This document shows positions 60,767-64,000 of a DNA stretch of 64,000 nt, one piece after another. Numbering within the stretch: the stretch's first letter is position 1; every line of letters begins with the position of its first letter. Position numbers and translations under genes: made by a program. The stretch comes from Vanilla planifolia (taxonomy: Eukaryota > Streptophyta > Magnoliopsida > Asparagales > Orchidaceae): positions 7,501 to 71,500 of the forward strand of contig JAIUJO010000298.1 in NCBI GenBank assembly GCA_023846275.1, written 5' to 3'. The notes beneath the pieces were generated by a model. It worked only from the letters and a program-made list of their open reading frames with translations. It made no database searches and was not told the DNA's origin.

Positions 60767-63700
60767 GTTTGTAATTTTGCAATGTGAATATAACATGAAA
60801 AATCTATGAAAGTGAACTCATGATTTGTAGCATACAAATTTGGTATGAAATTTTGTAGGATTTTTAGCTGGCTTAAAGGAAATGTTGTACACTAATTTTA
60901 CTAAAAGTATATCCACTATATTAAGTGCAGTAAAAGCATCTTGTTTCTGCAAATGATTATTTTTTCATTAACATTTTCTATTATTTTTTAATTTTTTCAT
61001 CAAATATGTTAGGATTGATGTTAATCACAACCTTGATTTTTATTGTCGTAATTTTGTATTAGGATATTCATGATCCTGTCAAAGTATATAATTCTTTAAG
61101 GTTAATTTTTCTCATTATTCCTTCAAAATTTGAGTATGCTATATGTTGAATATGTGTACTATTAACGTTGGAATGTGATCAAGAGCACATGCTTGGGTAA
61201 GTCCAGTTGAAGTACATGTGGGATGGTTCAGGTTTTTTGGAGGAGAACAGAGAGATAAAAAATGAGGGAGGAAGAAAGAAAGAAATTGATAAGAGTGAGA
61301 CCAAAACTTGTTTCATGCGAAAAGCCCATGAATGAAGAAAAATCTTGTTTCTCTGAGAAGTCATTCCAAAGGTGGAAACTCAGCCTAAAGTAGTGCAAAT
61401 TCATGGATATGATCTTAATTTATCTAGTGCACAAGGCCAAAAAGGGAAAAGGAAGAATTGATGCAATTTTGGTGCAAGTCATATGAGAATGTTCAAAAAC
61501 TAATAATGTTACCAAGGTAAGGATCTTCAAGGAGGCATGCTACTAGCTTCGTAATTCATTTAAAAATTCAATGAGATTGTCTACCATTGCATGTACTAAC
61601 AAAAGTGAAATTGAAGTTTAAGAGAAAAAATCATACTCTTCCTTCTATTGAAGAATAAATTATGGGCACATGTTTGATTTTCCAAGTTTGTGACTTCTAG
61701 GATGACTGCATTAGATGTGTCAAGCCATGCAATTAGCATTGTGTTGATGGTTTGAGGACATCTTCTAGCATATTATTTCATGCTACTACAAGATGCTCAA
61801 GGAAACTCATGCTCATACAACAAGGAGATTTTAGAATTTCATGGAGCCATGAAACATTAGTTTTCATCTTTGTTGGGAACGATACATCACACACTTTGAT
61901 ACACAAACACTCCAATACTTGTAGAACCTAGAAGGTTTCAAAAGGCATGACACATTAAGCATACGACCTATCCGTAACAATTCAACATTGTCATCATTTA
62001 TAGGAAAGGAGCTCGAAATAAGTTGGTTGGCTTTCTTTTGAGACATGCACTAAGTAACTTTTGTTTAAGTTTTGTGAAGTGGGTATAACTAAAGATGCAC
62101 AAGGAGTATGTGTTAAGAGATAACTAGGATATTGACTTTAATTGGGATTAATCAAATGTGAAAATAGTGAAAGCTATCTAATTTTGACTTAGGTGAAGTT
62201 ATTCTCTATTAAGGGATACAACTTTGCATGCCTTGTAATGGGGATTAATTAAGATTGTTTCAAGAGACTCATACTTAATGGTGGTTGGTTGCTTTTGAAT
62301 GAAAGAAAACTACTATCCTGATCTAACAAATAGAACTTGTATTGTTCTAATAAGAAATTGGAATTTGAAAAATTTGTGCAATGATATGTTGTCTATAGTA
62401 TCATAAATAAGACAATCTCACAACTCTTATGAGGGCACCATTCATGATATTTTAAAGTATAGGATGAAAGTCTCTTCTATGTCAAGTTTTCTTTCAAAAT
62501 TTAAGGCCATGTTTCTACTAGTTGAAGACTATTCAATGTAATTTGAGATTTAGTCCTTAAAGCCCATTAAATGCAGAGTTCCAAATTGACACAATTAAAA
62601 GTATCGGGGGATTAGTGCAACATAGTGCATAATAGTTTCAATAAGATTTGAAGGATACACTTTAAAGTTGACAGAAAAGCCACAAAACAATAATAGGCAC
62701 TAAGTGGAATATGGTTTCATGTTTAAGGACATTGTACGGCTTCATATCAATCAGAACATTTAAAGGGTGAGGGAAGGAACCACAAAGGCAATATGGAATG
62801 ACCCATTTTGTTTTTAAGAAGGTTAAAGATAATGATTGCTTGTGTATTCCTTCTCCATATATGGAGATCGAATTAGAAGTTTGTTTTGGGAGATCAAATA
62901 GTTGTGGTTAAACCTTCCAACATCGCATTTGAATGCAATCTAGTGGTGTAACTTCTTAACATTGTGTTGGAGTGCACTGAAATCCCATTTTAGAAATTTC
63001 ATTTCAAAATCAGAACAAGTTGCTGAGACTAATAAATTGTTAAAGGATGTGAGCTGAAGAGCTTGAAGGATGTCACAAAAGTGGCCTAGTAAGAAGTTCT
63101 AGTGAGGGATGTAGGAGCTAAAAGATGCAATTGCAACGATAGTATTTTGACTGAAGAATCATATTTTTCTAATTTATTCATTATTGAAAATACCAAATAA
63201 TTTATTGTGGATTATTCTTTCTGGTCCTTATTTAAAAAGAATGATTTCTAAATAATAACATAAAAAAATATAATTTGGTAGTATCTTATCTAAAATTTTT
63301 TGTACAATCATAAATTTTTGTGTCAAATTTAATAAAGAATTATAACTTTTATTGTAACTAAAAATACTAATTAAGTTTAGAATAATGTAGATGTCTATGG
63401 ACCTTATGGGATAAACCTCATTTTGGTTAGTATGGAACAAGCCAAAGAATAATAATATCTAAACATGATACGTAATGATGTGATATTATGTTATGAAATT
63501 GATACCTCCCATAATACAATGTAGTTCAAGGAAAAACCAAGCTAAAGCTAAAGAGCCTATAACATCCTTGATTGAAAAAAGTGAGTGATCATTAGATGAT
63601 TTTTTTGATAGAGAGTTATTAGATGAGTTACTAATAGTATATTTCTAGATAGATAAGTATATGAATATTCTTACATTTGGAAGATAGAAAAAGCATCAAA

Positions 63701-64000
63701 TCTATATATGTATGTATATATATATATATATAAATATAAACATGGTTTTATAATGTAAATATGTCTTTTAAAGATAAAATTTTGTTTGACTAATATAAGA
63801 GAACCAAAAAAGGACACTACCTTTATAAAATGTGATTATGTCCTAATATTGTGGTGTCAGAATGATACTTTTATGGCATGAGTTGAATGAAGCAAACCTT
63901 GGAAGGCCTATGACACCAAGGGTTAAAGATGGAAATGAATGATTATTGAGTGATGTCTAAAAGGTTAAAGGAAACAATAGTTGTTATTCTCACATAAAGG
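60767..64000. other. Right flank, nothing assigned
   Basis: AT-rich, with short ORFs that resemble no family I know and a small (TA)n run at 63703-63733. The 3' end of the kinesin relic may lie in its first part. 61370-63130 is slightly less AT-rich and could be an unidentified transposon. Confidence 0.5.

Noticed and set aside
1..64000. Search for tRNA, rRNA, CRISPR, bacterial operons or integrated viral genes
   Set aside because: None seen. The only retroelement genes are those of LTR retrotransposons and LINEs, all broken.

Overview
The window is nuclear DNA from a land plant, very probably a seed plant with a large, repeat-rich genome. The evidence is a plant-type KIN-7 kinesin gene relic, a plant LINE whose polymerase ends in an RNase H domain, a Ty1/copia element primed by initiator tRNA-Met, and a Ty3/gypsy chromovirus-like pol. 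The sequence outside the simple-repeat arrays is very AT-rich and visibly short of CpG, as expected from long cytosine methylation and deamination. A low-GC gymnosperm such as a Welwitschia/Gnetum-type genome would fit, but this is only a guess. No intact protein-coding gene, tRNA, rRNA or CRISPR array was found.

Region 1 (1-17528): a TG/CATG-rich simple-repeat tract of about 10.5 kb in total, in the same orientation on both sides, is split by an old minus-strand Ty1/copia element (about 4873-11905). The element keeps both LTRs, a recognisable primer-binding site and a decayed gag with zinc knuckle, but no pol that I can see. All long ORFs in the TG tracts are by-products of nearly alternating purine/pyrimidine sequence.

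Region 2 (17530-26680): a graveyard of nested transposons. A minus-strand Ty3/gypsy pol (integrase, RNase H, reverse transcriptase) is interrupted by a probable solo LTR. It is followed by a pair of 450-bp dispersed repeats, and then by a plus-strand LINE relic with reverse transcriptase (containing a 216-bp tandem duplication), zf-RVT and RNase H segments.

Region 3 (30191-60766): the main discovery. It is a plus-strand, intron-containing relic of a KIN-7 (CENP-E-like) kinesin gene, most like plant KIN-7O by memory. At least 17 exon remnants are in the correct order across about 30.6 kb, with an 11-kb first intron and another LINE relic inside a later intron. The ATP-binding loop, switch I and switch II are all damaged, and there are many stops and frameshifts. 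It is therefore a non-processed pseudogene whose exon/intron layout is still readable. The remaining sequence (26681-30190, most intron sequence, 60767-64000) is AT-rich and holds nothing I can assign with confidence.
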